Source of the DNA: CBDCTM01 sp965222005
GTDB lineage: Bacteria; Bacteroidota; Bacteroidia; Chitinophagales; Saprospiraceae
NCBI GenBank assembly: GCA_965222005.1
Contig: OZ244935.1
Coordinates: forward strand, 1,426,001 to 1,490,000
Direction: 5' to 3'
DNA length: 64,000 bases
The position numbers were made by a program, and so were the translations under genes. This document shows positions 62,997 to 64,000 of the stretch, in pieces; within the stretch, counting starts at the first letter, position 1, and every line of letters begins with the position of its first letter. A model generated the notes under the pieces. It did no database searches. It was not told the DNA's origin and saw nothing but the letters and a program-made list of their open reading frames with translations.

Positions 62997-63731
62997 ATGA
63001 AAAACGCATCACTCGACACGATGAAACAAATGAAATTGCTCGGCATGGCCAGCGCTTATGAAGCTGTGCTGGGCCTGCCGGTTAATAAACACCCCCAGGC
63101 CCATGAAATGATTGCCAACCTCATCGATGCCGAACAGCAACATCGCTCGTTGAAAAGAATGGAACTCTACCTGCGCCTTTCTAAACTCCGCTATCGAGCC
63201 ACCATTACCGACATCGACTGCTCCACCGAGAGAAATTTCTCCAAAGAACAGCTCATGAAGCTGGCCGATGGTGCCTACATGCATAGAGGAGAAAATGTGC
63301 TCATCACCGGCGCCACCGGATGCGGTAAGTCCTACCTGGCTTGCGCCCTGGGACATCAAGCCTGTGTACTAGGGCTGCGAGCACTCTATTTTAATATGAA
63401 CCGACTCACTGAACAAATCGCTCTTGCCAAAACCGACGGTACTCTCATCCGATGGCTGAACCGTATGAAAAAAGCAAAGCTCATTATCCTGGATGATTTT
63501 GGTCTCCAGCCCCTGACACATGAAGTAAAACTCATCTTCCTGCAAATCCTTGAAGACCGATACGAAAATGCAGCTACCATCATCTGCTCTCAATTGCCCG
63601 TTGCCAAATGGTACAAATACTTCGATGAACCTACTTTGGCTGATGCTATCCTGGATCGCATCATACCAAAAGCTCATCGTATAGAATTAAAAGGAAAAAG
63701 TTTACGAAAACGTTCGAAACATCTATCTTAA
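62997..63731 (+). CDS. istB: IS21 helper ATPase IstB
   Basis: The 244-residue AAA+-type ATPase helps IstA in target capture. Walker A is GATGCGKSY with K111, and Walker B is IILDDFG. The C-terminal segment with DAILDRIIPKAHRI is complete. It is 24 bp downstream of istA, which is the usual order. Confidence 0.93.
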   Translation: MKNASLDTMKQMKLLGMASAYEAVLGLPVNKHPQAHEMIANLIDAEQQHRSLKRMELYLRLSKLRYRATITDIDCSTERNFSKEQLMKLADGAYMHRGENVLITGATGCGKSYLACALGHQACVLGLRALYFNMNRLTEQIALAKTDGTLIRWLNRMKKAKLIILDDFGLQPLTHEVKLIFLQILEDRYENAATIICSQLPVAKWYKYFDEPTLADAILDRIIPKAHRIELKGKSLRKRSKHLS

Positions 63732-63808
63732 CACTTGAAATATTCGTGAGTTATCCACATGGGGGTCAAACCTCCGGATTGGTAGGGTCAGACACTTCGG
63801 AATTTACA

Positions 63809-64000
63809 GTAAAGGCAATTGGATAGCTAGCGGGTAGCTGCCGACTGGTAGTGCGTTGCGGTGGCCATCGCGGGTGGAGTGGAAGTACTGTACTGATTCT
63901 GTGGACAGCTACTGGAACTGAGGCGACCCCGAAGGCCGCCACTCTAGGGGCAGCGAAGGGATACAATCGGGCTGGCTTGTGCAGTTGCTACAGGCTGAGA
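63809..64000 (+). repeat. Repeat copy C, right part
   Basis: It begins with the second target duplicate GTAAAGG and then CAATTGGATAGCTAGCGG, matching copy B from the same point through about 59270. It runs to the window end (TGGAACTGAGGCGACC and onwards). No gene is seen. Confidence 0.75.

Larger units (their letters stand above)
61201..63808 (+). mobile_element. IS21-family insertion sequence
   Basis: 2,608 bp with istA and istB. The ends are TG...CA. The left end reads TGCATATTCCGATCG and the reverse complement of the right end TGTAAATTCCGAAGTG, with shared TGnAnATTCCGA and TCTGACCC blocks. Further copies of the pattern (attccg, ggaggtttgacccc) near both ends form multiple terminal repeats, typical of IS21. 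Target duplication GTAAAGG lies at 61194-61200 and 63809-63815. The intact site is seen in copy B. Confidence 0.92.

Noticed and set aside
63766..63966. A 66-codon minus-strand frame at the right IS end
   Set aside because: It spans the IS end and repeat C and so would be a chimera created by insertion.

Overview
The window reads as a chromosomal segment of a Bacteroidota bacterium, most likely a member of the Saprospirales. This rests on several signs: type IX secretion (T9SS) cargo with type A and type B sorting domains, the T9SS protein PorQ, PorT-like and OmpH-like envelope proteins, a eukaryote-like citrate synthase, the futalosine-pathway enzyme MqnC, repeated TAnnTTTG promoter boxes, and few Shine-Dalgarno sites. 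Genus and species cannot be read from the sequence alone. No rRNA, tRNA or CRISPR array was found.

Layout. 0-9.3 kb: end of a TPR protein, then a minus-strand block with a GH3-type acyl-adenylase, UvrA, and a run mqnC / purine nucleoside phosphorylase / T9SS type B cargo protein. 9.4-14.3 kb: rimP-nusA-infB, with a Bacteroidota promoter and a perfect hairpin in the rimP leader. 14.3-24.6 kb: a choice-of-anchor V surface protein, a PlsC-like acyltransferase, a CotH/lamin-tail protein, an ECF sigma locus (sigma factor, membrane protein, periplasmic protein), an EamA permease, a TPR protein, and an M48-like protein that has lost its zinc ligands. 24.6-31.1 kb (minus): polyphosphate-glucokinase-like ROK kinase, two cyclophilin lipoproteins, a LolC/E-type permease, an outer-membrane barrel, a mevalonate-kinase-like GHMP kinase and a CYTH protein. 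31.1-50.8 kb: mfd, PorQ, a YwqK/MORN lipoprotein, UDP-glucose dehydrogenase, a PpiD-like isomerase, DUF3109, citrate synthase, GcvH, VanZ, TonB, TPR, acyl-CoA dehydrogenase, a site-2 protease with CBS domains, and OmpH. 50.8-57.1 kb: a flavin-binding protein, three consecutive DinB-fold genes, GNAT, DUF937, TPR, and a Pycsar-effector-like membrane protein with a degenerate HD domain.

The last 7 kb (57.1-64 kb) is clearly accessory. Three same-direction copies (A, B, C) of a GC-rich non-coding repeat separate small AT-richer gene modules: a KilA-N remnant, then an XRE regulator with an intact KilA-N gene, then an orphan RHS tip with an overlapping lipoprotein that may be its immunity protein. 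Copy C is split by an IS21-family element (istA/istB) whose 7-bp target duplication can be read directly. The arrangement looks like a module-exchange site in which long direct repeats carry recombination. This is the strongest candidate here for something not well described.

Most functional calls come from family motifs read by eye. No search or structure prediction was run, so names of weakly conserved proteins are inferences.
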